A stretch of DNA of 64,000 nt from Mucilaginibacter sp. L3T2-6. Its GTDB lineage: Bacteria; Bacteroidota; Bacteroidia; Sphingobacteriales; Sphingobacteriaceae. The notes below the pieces were generated by a model. That model was given only the letters and a program-made list of their open reading frames with translations. It was not told the DNA's origin and did not search any database. Position numbers and translations under genes: made by a program. Shown piece by piece: positions 42,955 through 52,609 of this stretch; the stretch's first letter is position 1, and each line of letters opens with the position of its first letter. The stretch is taken from contig NZ_JAUMKC010000008.1 in NCBI RefSeq assembly GCF_030519355.1, forward strand, positions 62,001 through 126,000, given 5' to 3'.

Positions 42955-45900
42955 TTAATTCAGGGGAATATTTCTCGTGTGTCCAAAGCTATCAGTTACG
43001 CTTACCGATTGCATAGTCTGGTCAATATTAAAAAATCTGCCCGATTGCGACAAAAACGATGTACCATTATAAAACTCCATCTTTCCTGTTTTGCCGTTCT
43101 TATATCTTATCGTGGCAAACATATCAAGAGGTTTCAGGGCGACACTTTTAACATTACGTTTCAGTTCAAAAACCTTCATAGCGTCCCGGTTTTGGGTTGC
43201 TGCTATCATATAATTGCCCTTCGCTCCCCGTAGCTTAACCAAAGCCTTTCCATCGCCCGGAATGTATAAGCCGCTCTTTTGCAATGAAAGTGCCTTAAAA
43301 CCGCCCCTTCCGTCGCCTTTCAATAAAAGCCCGTTAAATGCATCATATCTGCCGGTAGACACGTCGGTACCAAAATCATTCCCGCTTATTGCCACGTCAA
43401 GGTTGCCATCGCCATCAAAATCGTCAACCACTATCCCGTCGAGCTGAGACATTTGCGCTTCTATAGGTAATGGTGTTATTTTGAATTTTCCGTTGCCTTC
43501 GTTCTGGAGATAACAGGATTGCAGGATATTAGCTTTTAACCTTACTGCCCCCTCGCGCATTGCAGGGGTGATCACTGAGTCCATCGTTGCGGTAGCAAAC
43601 GATTTATAATTCTGAAACTTTACGCGCATACTGATCATTTGTTTCACAATATCATCGCGTGTGTAGGCCGGAAATTCCTTTAGCTTTCCATCCTGATCTT
43701 TCAGAAAAACAGATGGGAAAGCATCATAACTGCCATTTTTATCAAAATCTTTGGCAGTAATATAAACCGGGTATTGCTCTGACGCCTTAAAAAAGGTGTT
43801 TAACCCTGTATTACCAACAATGTAGTCTGTTTTGCCATCATGATTAAAATCACCGGCAGCAATGGTATTCCACCAGCCAAGCTTATCGCTTATGCCTGTA
43901 CCGGAGGTAACGTTTTTAAATACGCCGCGGTCATTTTTCAGAAAAGTTATCGGCATCCATTCTCCGGTAAGAATTAAATCCGGCCAGCCATCGTTATCAA
44001 AGTCCGAAAAGGTGGCATCGCATACCAAACCTATGTTTTTCAAATCTTTTGCTACAGTGGCGGTAACATCGGTAAACTTCACATGTCCATCCTTGCTGTC
44101 GTTGCGCAATATAATGCTCGAAACAGGCTTAGGATAACTCCATGGCTCTACCCTGCCCGATACAAATAAGTCAAGCCTGCCATCTTTATTAAAGTCGATA
44201 GCCTTTACACAAAGCTTGCTGGTTGTATTTGAAGGCAGCGCGTCTTCCTGTAATTTAAAATTACCTTTACCGTCATTTAAGTAAAGCCTGTCCTGGTAAA
44301 AAGCTGAATTGGGTGTCTTCTCGTAACCGCCGCTGGCAACGTAAAGATCCAGGTCGCCATCACCGTCGGCATCAAAAAGCAGCAATCCTTCGTCCTTAAA
44401 TTGTTCTGTATTTACCGTTAAGCCCATACTTAAATTCGGCTGTGCCGAAACCTGTTTCTGTTCAGGTGCAAGCGGCCTTTGTACAAATTTGCCATTTGCC
44501 TGCTGCAATAGCAGCTGAGCCGGATATTTGGTAGTACCGCCCACAACCATATCGTCGAACCCGTTACCATCAACATCGCCAACGGCCACAGCCGGAGTAT
44601 ATTGAGACAGTTTATGTGGTAAAAGCTTCTGAATATTAAAGTCGGCAAGATCGTCCTCTTTGTGTCTGTAAGTAACCCCAACAGAACGTGTTACTTCTCG
44701 AAACAATGATTGGCTGTTTAACGTGGGTTCCTTAAAACTGTAATTTTCATGTGCATCAGCAATAGATACCGTTAATACTCTATCAGCTTTAACATGCTTC
44801 AACGTCTGTTTTTTGCCATTTTCCCATCTTATTACTACAGAGTCGAGCAATGAATCGCGGCCTAAGCCAAAATGTGCTATATTTTGAATGGTTGATAAAT
44901 ACCCCCTGAATGGTGTATTTTCATAAACCTGGTGTTTTCCTTTATCATAATAAATATCAGCCCAGGCGCCTATGCCGTTAATATTTTGCGGCCCGCCCTT
45001 AAACTGTATCTGCAGGTAATGGTTTCCTGCCTTATCTTTATCGCGCAAGGTATTTTTATAGACAAATGCCTCGTCGTCGATGTTGTTGATAACCATATCC
45101 ATATCGCCATCGCCATCAAGATCAGCGTATGCAGCGCCGTTTGAAAATGACGGCTCGGTTAACCCCCAATTTTTGCTTACATCAGCAAACTCAAGGTTTC
45201 CGCCGTTTTTGAAGGCATAATTCGGAATTTTAACAATTGGTATTTGGTCGAGAATTTGCTTTTTACTGGCAATTAAATATGCCTCCGCCCTAAACGTAGT
45301 AAAATCGTGATCAGTTACATCGCGGGGATAACCATTAGTTATCACAATATCGCGGTATCCATCGTTATCAAAATCGGTAATTAAAGGGCACCAGCTCCAA
45401 TCAGTTTGGGCTGTGCCGCTTAAAAAAGAAGTTTCGCTGAAAGCGGGGGCGCCTACAGAGTCATTCTGACCCGGCCTTGGCCCCTGGTTAATTTGTAATG
45501 TATTACGGTTATACTGGTATTGATAGCCATAATAATCAAAGTTTTGGTATAACTGGTAAGTGTTTGAACTCATGAACATTTTGCGCCGGTAATTGTCTTC
45601 CGGGCTCATATCCAGCTCAAAAACATCCGCCAGGCCATCATTATTAATGTCCTCTATATCCTGCCCCATTGCACTATTGGCGGTGTGCTTAAAGTATTCT
45701 CTTGTCCTATCGGTAAAAGTACCGTCGTGATTGTTAATGTAAAGAATGTTATTGCTTAAAAAATCGTTGGTCACATAAATATCCTTCCAGCCGTCGCGGT
45801 TTATATCTGCAATACTTGCTGCATGACCATAGCCTTCTATAAGTATACCCGCCTGTTTGGAAACATTATGATAAACACCATGCTTTAAAACCGGGTCCCA

Positions 45901-46572
45901 ATCATTCCGGTATAACCTGCCTGTACTTCTCCTGGATCCGTCAGTACTTATTGGCCTGAAACTACTCGTATTTTCGTTGGGAGCGGCTTCGTTTACCGTA
46001 AGGTACATATCCAGGTCGCCGTCGTTATCATAATCAAAAAACGAGGCCATGGTTGAGTGCACATTTATATCCAGGCCATATTCTTTTCCCATCTCTTTAA
46101 AATGAGGTATTCCCTGTTTATCTATTCCCTGGTTTACATATAACAGGTTACGCCTTTTAACAGAATCATTCAGCAACGTATAGCACACGTAAATATCCAA
46201 CAAACCATCATTGTTGATATCAACTACAGCAACACCCCTGCCCCAGCCGCTGGAACCTTCTGCGCCTGCTTCTTTGGTGACATCCTGAAATTTTAGTTCG
46301 CCTTTATTCAGATAGAGCTTATTTGAAACAGCATTGCCTACAAAGTACAGGTCAGGTCTCCCATCGTTGTTAAAATCGCCTATCCCAACCCCACCACCGT
46401 TGTAAATATTTAACTTATCCAGTGGATTGATCGTGTCATTTTCAATTATAGTATTTGCGAAAGTCACGCCGGAATAAGAGGAGGGTATTTTTTCAAATAA
46501 AGTATCTTTATGCTTACATGAAAAAAGGAATACAGGAATGCAAAAAAGAATAATAAAACGCAGCAATCTCAT
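42955..46572 (-). CDS. Giant VCBS-repeat lipoprotein with ASPIC/UnbV domain
   Basis: 1205 residues. A lipoprotein signal (RFIILFCIPVFLFSC) opens the protein. A first VCBS propeller (VGIGDFNNDGRPDLYFVGN, VDINNDGLLDIYVC, DYDNDGDLDMYLTV, DINRDGWKDIYVTN) leads to an ASPIC/UnbV domain at about residues 520-610 (NINGIGAWADIYYDKGKHQV, STIQNIAHFGLG, VVIRWENGKKQTLKHV). A second set of VCBS repeats follows (DVDGNGFDDMVVGG, DADGDGDLDLYVAS, DFNHDGKTDYIVGN, DFDGDGNLDVAISG). It probably acts as a surface binding scaffold. It follows susD by 80 bases containing a hairpin, and precedes the haloperoxidase-like gene by 17. Confidence 0.93.
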   Translation of the reverse strand: MRLLRFIILFCIPVFLFSCKHKDTLFEKIPSSYSGVTFANTIIENDTINPLDKLNIYNGGGVGIGDFNNDGRPDLYFVGNAVSNKLYLNKGELKFQDVTKEAGAEGSSGWGRGVAVVDINNDGLLDIYVCYTLLNDSVKRRNLLYVNQGIDKQGIPHFKEMGKEYGLDINVHSTMASFFDYDNDGDLDMYLTVNEAAPNENTSSFRPISTDGSRRSTGRLYRNDWDPVLKHGVYHNVSKQAGILIEGYGHAASIADINRDGWKDIYVTNDFLSNNILYINNHDGTFTDRTREYFKHTANSAMGQDIEDINNDGLADVFELDMSPEDNYRRKMFMSSNTYQLYQNFDYYGYQYQYNRNTLQINQGPRPGQNDSVGAPAFSETSFLSGTAQTDWSWCPLITDFDNDGYRDIVITNGYPRDVTDHDFTTFRAEAYLIASKKQILDQIPIVKIPNYAFKNGGNLEFADVSKNWGLTEPSFSNGAAYADLDGDGDMDMVINNIDDEAFVYKNTLRDKDKAGNHYLQIQFKGGPQNINGIGAWADIYYDKGKHQVYENTPFRGYLSTIQNIAHFGLGRDSLLDSVVIRWENGKKQTLKHVKADRVLTVSIADAHENYSFKEPTLNSQSLFREVTRSVGVTYRHKEDDLADFNIQKLLPHKLSQYTPAVAVGDVDGNGFDDMVVGGTTKYPAQLLLQQANGKFVQRPLAPEQKQVSAQPNLSMGLTVNTEQFKDEGLLLFDADGDGDLDLYVASGGYEKTPNSAFYQDRLYLNDGKGNFKLQEDALPSNTTSKLCVKAIDFNKDGRLDLFVSGRVEPWSYPKPVSSIILRNDSKDGHVKFTDVTATVAKDLKNIGLVCDATFSDFDNDGWPDLILTGEWMPITFLKNDRGVFKNVTSGTGISDKLGWWNTIAAGDFNHDGKTDYIVGNTGLNTFFKASEQYPVYITAKDFDKNGSYDAFPSVFLKDQDGKLKEFPAYTRDDIVKQMISMRVKFQNYKSFATATMDSVITPAMREGAVRLKANILQSCYLQNEGNGKFKITPLPIEAQMSQLDGIVVDDFDGDGNLDVAISGNDFGTDVSTGRYDAFNGLLLKGDGRGGFKALSLQKSGLYIPGDGKALVKLRGAKGNYMIAATQNRDAMKVFELKRNVKSVALKPLDMFATIRYKNGKTGKMEFYNGTSFLSQSGRFFNIDQTMQSVSVTDSFGHTRNIPLN

Positions 46573-46600
46573 AGTTTTAAATCACGCTAATGTATAAAAT

Positions 46601-46637
46601 AAAAAAGAGGCGAAGATATCATCCTCACCTCTTTTTT
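46601..46637 (-). terminator. Hairpin between susD and the VCBS lipoprotein gene
   Basis: AAAAAAGAGG at 46601-46610 pairs with CCTCTTTTTT at 46628-46637 around a 17-base loop, ending in a T run on either strand. On the minus strand it comes right after the susD stop and 28 bases before the next ATG. It would lower expression of the three downstream genes relative to susCD rather than end the operon. Confidence 0.75.
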
Positions 46638-46652
46638 ATTAAAATTTCAGGA

Positions 46653-48518
46653 TCAATTGTAACCGGCGTTTTGTTTAATTGCGCCGTTGGTTAAGTTGAT
46701 TTGTGAAATCGGAACAGGGAACACTTCGCTCTTTCCTTGTACAAAGTGAGCACTATTCAATAATGCTGAAGGGAAGTTTGGCACATGAATTTCATGGTTA
46801 AGATAGCTATTTAAAACATTAGCCATAAAACCTGCACCCATAGGGCCACCGAAACGGCCATCCCAACGCTGAAGGTCGAAGAAACGGTGTCCTTCCATAC
46901 CAAGCTCAATCCTGCGCTCAAACTGAACCGCCTTGCGTGCGAAGTCTTTACCCTGCAATGCAAAACTCATTGTGGGATTCTGTTTGCCGCCGTGGGCTGC
47001 TGCCGCATAAGTGCCATAGTAACCAACTTTGTAGTTAGCAGCAGGCACATCGGTAAAGCCACCAAGCGGTTTAGAGTCATCCTTGTAAGTATGTACCCAG
47101 CCGGTTGGGTCCGCAGCACGATCCCTTACCATATTAACATAATTCTGTGCTTTATCCAGGCTACCTATTTCAATTTCACACTCAGCTGCCCACAAAAGCA
47201 CATCAGCAAAGCGGATAGCGTTGTAACCGTTAGCAACAGACTGGTTTGGAGCCCAACCTTCGTATGTTTCGCTGGTTGATGCCTGAGCAGCCTGGTAGTA
47301 AGTATTTTTGATAGGAACGTACGGACCACCGTCTGTTTGGTCACGGGCCCAAGATGCACCCGGCATTACACCCCAATCCAGGTAAGGAATACCACGACGA
47401 CCTACAGACCAGTCTAAACGAGGGTCAAGTGTGCCGGTATAAGGTGTAAATGGCTTATCAGCAGCTATGTTCTGGTCATTTTTGATGTCACTGTCATTGT
47501 AGGTATCTAACAATGGCAAGCCAGTTGTTGCATCAACCTTAAATGCGTTAGCAAAGCTAAATGATGGCTGGAAGAAACCGCAGCAAGTAGCAGGACCGGC
47601 TGAAGGGAAGTTCAAGGTACCGCCCGAAGATCCGTTATCGCCGTTTGAACCGTCATGTACAGAAGCCTGGATAACAAAAACGCCTTCAGAGTTATTTTTT
47701 GTTTGAGCGTTAAAGTTGTCAGCATAATGAACCAAGGCATATTTAGCGCCGCTTGACGTAACGCCGTTAGCAATCAGGTCATTCAATGCAGCCAGCGCCT
47801 TGTCATACTTATGGTCGAACATATACGCCTTGGCTAAAAATGCTTCAGCAGCGTATTTGTTTACACGGCCTTTTTCAGCTTGTGTAGCAGGCAGGTCCGC
47901 CATTGCTGCTGTCAAATCAGCCTCAATCTTGTCCCACACCTGGGTTGGGTTACCTATATTGTAGTTACCGTTGTCATAGGTGATGGTTTCATCAGCATAT
48001 GGTACATACTGCCATAATTTAGCAAGGTCAAACTCATAAAATGCGCGCAGAAATTTGGCTTCTGCCGTTACTTCTTTTGCATAAGCAGCAGATACTGAAC
48101 CGTCTTTTACCAGCGGCAGCTCGCGCAATACATCATTGGCGCGCTGAACGCCGTTAAACATTACGCGCCATTTCGGATCAAGGTAACCGTTGCCCGATGT
48201 AGCGATGTATGCTTCGATTTTACCGGCATCAGCCTGGTCATCAGGGGTAGAGCCTTTATGCGCATCATCGGCTGCAACACTGCCATAAATCCAGTTGTCG
48301 GTACCGGTCATCCAGGTGTTTCCGGGCTGACCTCCGTAGGTGCCATCCAATAAGGAGTACGCACCGATTAACAATCCGTCAACGCCGGCCTTATTGGCCA
48401 GGATGATGGTGTTCAATGATCCCGTAGGTGTTCTGTTAAGGTAATCCTTGCACGAATAGCTGAGTGCAAGTACCGCCATAGCACCGGGGACGATTAGTTT
48501 GCTATTAAATTTTTTCAT
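46653..48518 (-). CDS. SusD/RagB-family glycan-binding lipoprotein
   Basis: 621 residues. A lipoprotein signal (LIVPGAMAVLALSYSC) is followed by KDYLNRTPTGSLN, the usual start of mature SusD proteins. Tetratricopeptide-like helices follow (EVTAEAKFLRAFYEFDLAKL, KYAAEAFLAKAYMFDHKYDK). The C-terminal RagB region includes YNAIRFADVLLWAAECEIEI and ERRIELGMEGHRFFDLQRW. SusD sits on top of the TonB-dependent SusC channel at the cell surface and captures the ligand. The start lies 24 bases after the susC stop. The ligand is unknown; nearby GH2 and GH3 genes suggest beta-linked sugars. Confidence 0.97.
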   Translation of the reverse strand: MKKFNSKLIVPGAMAVLALSYSCKDYLNRTPTGSLNTIILANKAGVDGLLIGAYSLLDGTYGGQPGNTWMTGTDNWIYGSVAADDAHKGSTPDDQADAGKIEAYIATSGNGYLDPKWRVMFNGVQRANDVLRELPLVKDGSVSAAYAKEVTAEAKFLRAFYEFDLAKLWQYVPYADETITYDNGNYNIGNPTQVWDKIEADLTAAMADLPATQAEKGRVNKYAAEAFLAKAYMFDHKYDKALAALNDLIANGVTSSGAKYALVHYADNFNAQTKNNSEGVFVIQASVHDGSNGDNGSSGGTLNFPSAGPATCCGFFQPSFSFANAFKVDATTGLPLLDTYNDSDIKNDQNIAADKPFTPYTGTLDPRLDWSVGRRGIPYLDWGVMPGASWARDQTDGGPYVPIKNTYYQAAQASTSETYEGWAPNQSVANGYNAIRFADVLLWAAECEIEIGSLDKAQNYVNMVRDRAADPTGWVHTYKDDSKPLGGFTDVPAANYKVGYYGTYAAAAHGGKQNPTMSFALQGKDFARKAVQFERRIELGMEGHRFFDLQRWDGRFGGPMGAGFMANVLNSYLNHEIHVPNFPSALLNSAHFVQGKSEVFPVPISQINLTNGAIKQNAGYN

Positions 48519-48542
48519 AACTATATTATTTTGTCTTAGTCA

Positions 48543-51500
48543 TTAAAATGATAAGTTAACACCAAAAATGTATTTCTTCTCGTTGTTTGGATATGCACCT
48601 ATGTCGGTACCCAAACCGTTGCTTCCTACAGCTGGTAATTCCGGATCGAGCCCTTTGTATTTAGTAGCTGTGAACAAGTTAATGCCTTGAGCATAAATGC
48701 GCAGCTTATCAACGCCGATAGATTTAAGCAGATTTGCTTTAAATGTATAGCCGAGTGATAATGAACGCATTTTAAGGAATGAGCCGCCAGATACATACCA
48801 CGAGTTGATGGTGCTGCTGGTACCGAATCCACCTATCGCGGCTGCTTTTGGAGTTGCTGCATTAGGGTTGCTTGGGGTCCATGAGTTAAATAACAGGTCG
48901 TTGCTCTTGTTGCCCGCAAATGTATCACCAAAATCTACCCAATATTTGGTATAGTTGTATATTTTGGCGCCATAAGAACCGTACAATACTGTTGACAGAT
49001 CGAAGCCTTTCCAGGTTGCACTTAAGTTAATACCATAAGTGAATTTAGGGTTCGGGTTACCGATAAATGTACGGTCGGCATCAGTTATTACACCGTCGCC
49101 ATTAACATCACGGTATTTAAAGTCACCCAATGATTCACCACCATTATTCAAACCGTTTTGATAAACTGCACCGGCCTGGCCTGTTTTAGCAGCCGCATTG
49201 GCATTAGCAGCGTCAATTTCTGCCTGGGTATTCCAGTAACCATCAACCTGGTAGCCGAAAAACTCTCCGATCGGGTGACCAACCTGGTTTTTTACCAGCG
49301 CGTCCTGACGCTGATAGTTAGAATAGAAATAGTCGTTCTTTACGTCGTTAGAGATCTTGTCGATATTACTGTGGTAAGTAGTAATGTTTGCGCCTGCGTT
49401 AAAGCTCACTTCGCTGCTTAGCTTTCCATGGTAATTTGCCGATATCTCAATACCTCTATTGGAAACCTGGCCTACGTTAACTACCGGTGGATTAGCACCC
49501 CCTACTGTTGCAGGCAAAGTAACAGCGTACAGCAAATCTTTACTGATCTTATTAAACCATTCTACTGACACATCCAAATGATTGAACAATGATGCATCTA
49601 AACCTACGTTGGCTATCGCGTCAGATTCCCAGCTTGTTTTCCTGTTACCGATCTGCGAGGCATAGAAACCACCGGTTGCGGAGTTGATACCGCCGCCTAT
49701 CGCATAAGAGGCCGGGCCTATACCTGACCTGAATGCTGAATAGGGGTTGCCATCACCAATATTACCGTCATAACCTAATTCACCATAGCTTCCGCGAAGT
49801 TTCAAGTCATTGATCCATGACACGCCTTTTAAGAAATCTTCCTGAGAAAGGCGCCATGCTAACGACACTGATGGGAATGTACCCCACTGCCTGCCAGGAT
49901 AGAAACGTGAAGCACCGTCTCGGCGGATAGTTGCAGCTAAGATATAGCGGTCATTGAATATGTAATCTAAACGGCCGAAGAATGACAACTGTGAATAACG
50001 TGGGCCCGGGCCGCCGCTTGCAAGTATTGAAGAAGCAGTACCATTACCAATGCTCACATAAGCAGGATCAAGTGAAAACAGGTTGTTAACAGAAGCGCTT
50101 ACATTTTGTGAAAGCTCATCTTTCGCCTCAAAGCCTGCGAATGCCTTTATGTTGTGCTTACCGAATACCTGGCTGTACTGAACAGTGTTGGTCCAGTTAT
50201 AAGCGCTGCCATAACCTGCGCCAGTATTATAACCGTTTGCCCCGGCATGACCTTCACCAGACCAGTAAGGGTTAAGCACAGTGTTATTATAATAGTAGTT
50301 ATAAATAGTGGTACCTACCTGCGTTTTAGCAGTAAAATGTTTCAGGAAGTCAACTTCGGCATAAGTAGATCCAACTATGTTCCAGGTGCGGCTTAAATCA
50401 AGGCCGTTTTGATATTGCGTTGCTACGGGGTTGTTACCGTTACCCAATTGGGTTAAACCGTCGTAAGTACCACCGAAGTTACCTTTAATATCATACACTG
50501 GTATCTGAGGTTCCATGCGGTAGCTGTATGATATCGCATTACCTTCACCCTGGTTACCGCCCGGGATATTTCCGCTACCCTGAGGACTTTCGTCAAAATA
50601 AACGTTTAATGTTTCACCTACCCGTATCGAGTTGCTTAATGAGAAGTTGGTATTTATACGGGCCTGATACTTTTTGTAGAAAGTATTAATCAGCGTACCC
50701 TGTTGATTCAAATACCCTAAAGAGAAATAGTAATTATTCTTCTCATTAGCGCCGCTAGCAGATACCGTGTGCGACTGAACAGGTGCATTTTTGAACAAAG
50801 CATGGAACCAATCGGTACCCTGGCCTTTAACAAATTTTTGAATCAGGTAGTCGTTACCCGGGTTGTTAGGATCCAGGTTATATTTAGCCGGATCTACAGC
50901 AGGATCGCCTTCATTAGCCTGTCCTTTTGCACCCGGGCCCTGGTAACCATAATCGTAAAAATGGCCTCCGTTGTCTTTAATTAAAAGGTTGTCCGGTTGG
51001 ATCTGACGCAATAAGGCTTCAAAATTATCAGCGGTTAACACGTTGAACGGATTGCCTCCCAGTGCGATCTGATCACCGTAATAAGCGTCATAAGTAAACC
51101 TGGTTTTGCCCTGTTTACCTTTTTTAGTGGTAATAACCACCACACCGTTACCACCCGCAACACCGTAGATAGCCGCAGAACCTGCATCCTTTAACACGTT
51201 GATTGACTCAATGTCGTTCGGGTTCAAGTCGCCCATGCCACTGCGCTGTACACCGTCGATTACATATAAGGGACTCGAATTGTCGAAGTTACTTATACCA
51301 CGAATATAAACGTTAGCGCCGGCGCCAGGAGCACCCTGCTCAACAACGGTAACACCAGCTGCCTGACCCTGCAGTAACGACTCTGCGTTGGTAGTTGGCA
51401 CAACCTTAGCCGCAGCCACGTCTACCGTTGCTACCGCACCGGAGATGTCTTTTTTGCGCTGGGTTTGGTAACCTGTAACAATTACCTCGTTCAGCGTGTT

Positions 51501-51812
51501 GCTGGCCGGAGTTAAAGTGATTGTAAGATACTGATCGTTCTGAACAGTAACTTCTTTTGTTTGATAGGTAAGATAACTTACAACAAGTACGTTACCCGGA
51601 CTCAGGTTAAGGCTAAATTCGCCGTTAACGTCCGTAACAGCGCCGGTATTGGTGCCTTTAATCCTTACGGATGCACCAACCACAGGTTGCTTGTCATCGC
51701 TGCCGATAACCTTACCTGTGTGTTTTGTTTGCGCTGTAACTACCAATGAAGAAATCATGCAGCATAGCAGCAGACACAATGTTCTTCCCCTTAGGAGTAA
51801 ACTTTTAAACAT
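48543..51812 (-). CDS. SusC/RagA-family TonB-dependent outer membrane receptor
   Basis: 1089 residues. Signal peptide (LCLLLCCMISSLVVTAQ). A carboxypeptidase-like regulatory domain follows (GKVIGSDDKQPVVGASVRIK, TDVNGEFSLNLSPG), then the plug (NEVIVTGYQTQRKKDISGAV, GVTVVEQGAPGAGANVYIRG, SPLYVIDGVQRSGMGDLNPN). The barrel ends in KKYIFGVNLSF with a terminal aromatic. SusC forms the channel that imports glycan fragments with TonB energy. There is no N-terminal signalling domain for an anti-sigma factor, so regulation is elsewhere; the Nudix-type regulator is a candidate. It heads the five-gene operon. The ~800-base upstream region holds a GC-rich leader hairpin and a repeat-like motif. Confidence 0.97.
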   Translation of the reverse strand: MFKSLLLRGRTLCLLLCCMISSLVVTAQTKHTGKVIGSDDKQPVVGASVRIKGTNTGAVTDVNGEFSLNLSPGNVLVVSYLTYQTKEVTVQNDQYLTITLTPASNTLNEVIVTGYQTQRKKDISGAVATVDVAAAKVVPTTNAESLLQGQAAGVTVVEQGAPGAGANVYIRGISNFDNSSPLYVIDGVQRSGMGDLNPNDIESINVLKDAGSAAIYGVAGGNGVVVITTKKGKQGKTRFTYDAYYGDQIALGGNPFNVLTADNFEALLRQIQPDNLLIKDNGGHFYDYGYQGPGAKGQANEGDPAVDPAKYNLDPNNPGNDYLIQKFVKGQGTDWFHALFKNAPVQSHTVSASGANEKNNYYFSLGYLNQQGTLINTFYKKYQARINTNFSLSNSIRVGETLNVYFDESPQGSGNIPGGNQGEGNAISYSYRMEPQIPVYDIKGNFGGTYDGLTQLGNGNNPVATQYQNGLDLSRTWNIVGSTYAEVDFLKHFTAKTQVGTTIYNYYYNNTVLNPYWSGEGHAGANGYNTGAGYGSAYNWTNTVQYSQVFGKHNIKAFAGFEAKDELSQNVSASVNNLFSLDPAYVSIGNGTASSILASGGPGPRYSQLSFFGRLDYIFNDRYILAATIRRDGASRFYPGRQWGTFPSVSLAWRLSQEDFLKGVSWINDLKLRGSYGELGYDGNIGDGNPYSAFRSGIGPASYAIGGGINSATGGFYASQIGNRKTSWESDAIANVGLDASLFNHLDVSVEWFNKISKDLLYAVTLPATVGGANPPVVNVGQVSNRGIEISANYHGKLSSEVSFNAGANITTYHSNIDKISNDVKNDYFYSNYQRQDALVKNQVGHPIGEFFGYQVDGYWNTQAEIDAANANAAAKTGQAGAVYQNGLNNGGESLGDFKYRDVNGDGVITDADRTFIGNPNPKFTYGINLSATWKGFDLSTVLYGSYGAKIYNYTKYWVDFGDTFAGNKSNDLLFNSWTPSNPNAATPKAAAIGGFGTSSTINSWYVSGGSFLKMRSLSLGYTFKANLLKSIGVDKLRIYAQGINLFTATKYKGLDPELPAVGSNGLGTDIGAYPNNEKKYIFGVNLSF

Positions 51813-51892
51813 GAGATTGAGATTTAGTTGATTAATTTATTTGATTTAAGATCGTTGTTCTGATTGGGTATATAATATTATGAAGGGGCCGG

Positions 51893-51955
51893 TAATTTAC
51901 CCGGCGCCAAAAAGGCCCGGCGCACCCATTTACGGGAGGGTCCGCTTTCTGTGAG
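51893..51955 (-). promoter_or_regulatory. GC-rich structured leader before susC
   Basis: Within AT-rich flanks, GGCCGGTAATTTACCCGGCG and the following GCCAAAAAGGCCCGGCGCAC contain overlapping self-complementary words (GGTAA-T-TTACC, GGCGCC, GGCCCGG). On the minus strand this would be in the susC transcript 80-145 bases before the start. It could be an attenuator or sRNA target; the fold was not computed. Confidence 0.4.
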
Positions 51956-52145
51956 ATTGAGAAAATGGGAAAAATGTAAAAGTTTTATCATCTAAAGTAT
52001 ATTAATAAACATACCATGTTATTGATACTTAATTTATCTGCCACAAAAAGGGCACTAATTCAATAAATGTTATAATTCTATCAGGTCTTGTATAATTTTT
52101 TGTTGGCGCAAAAAATTACATTGGCATTGATACTAATGTAAACAG

Positions 52146-52167
52146 AGTGTATTGTTTACACAAGTAA
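52146..52167. promoter_or_regulatory. Shared motif copy upstream of susC
   Basis: GTGTATTGTTTACAC at 52147-52161 is an inverted repeat (GTGTA/TACAC) and agrees with 55058-55072 at 13 of 15 bases; the flanking ACAAG and TAA are shared too. A second overlapping inverted repeat is TGTAAAC (52137-52143) with GTTTACA (52154-52160). It lies about 335 bases before susC. Confidence 0.5.
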
Positions 52168-52551
52168 GAAAATAAGATTTATAAATTAATTATTCGGGAG
52201 CATATATTTATAAAATATCAATACTAAAAAATCAAATTTTATAAATTTTCAATAATTAAGTCACTATTTTATTATCAAAATAACAATGTAACATTCCGGT
52301 TATATTAGTGTTTAATTTGGTTGTGATTCTTTTTTATCACTGTGAAGCGCTTAAAACCCCACAATCCCGGCAATTTTAGCCATAACATAAGCCTGGATTA
52401 GCACCTTAATTTAACACTGGCCTGATGTTAAAAAAATATCACTTTATGGTAAAAATGTCACTTTTACACTTAATTTACAGGTTTTTAAAGATTTGGGGAG
52501 ACACATTTCGCGGGACCGGAAACATCAAAATCAGGCGTTGAGCCGGGCCAT

Positions 52552-52588
52552 AAAAAAGGCATCCTATAGTTACATAGAACGCCCTTTT
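52552..52588 (-). terminator. Terminator of the GH3 gene
   Basis: On the minus strand AAAAGGGCGTTCTAT pairs with ATAGGATGCCTTTTTT, a long imperfect stem around GTAACT ending in a T run, 22 bases after the GH3 stop. Confidence 0.75.
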
Positions 52589-52609
52589 ATAATGAATTTT
52601 TAACTTATT

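Larger units (their letters stand above)
51813..52609. other. Long upstream region of the susC operon
   Basis: 797 bases, strongly AT-rich apart from a GC-rich block at 51893-51955. It also holds the motif at 52146-52167 and the terminator at 52552-52588, all listed separately. No gene and no exact TAnnTTTG box was found. Confidence 0.6.
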
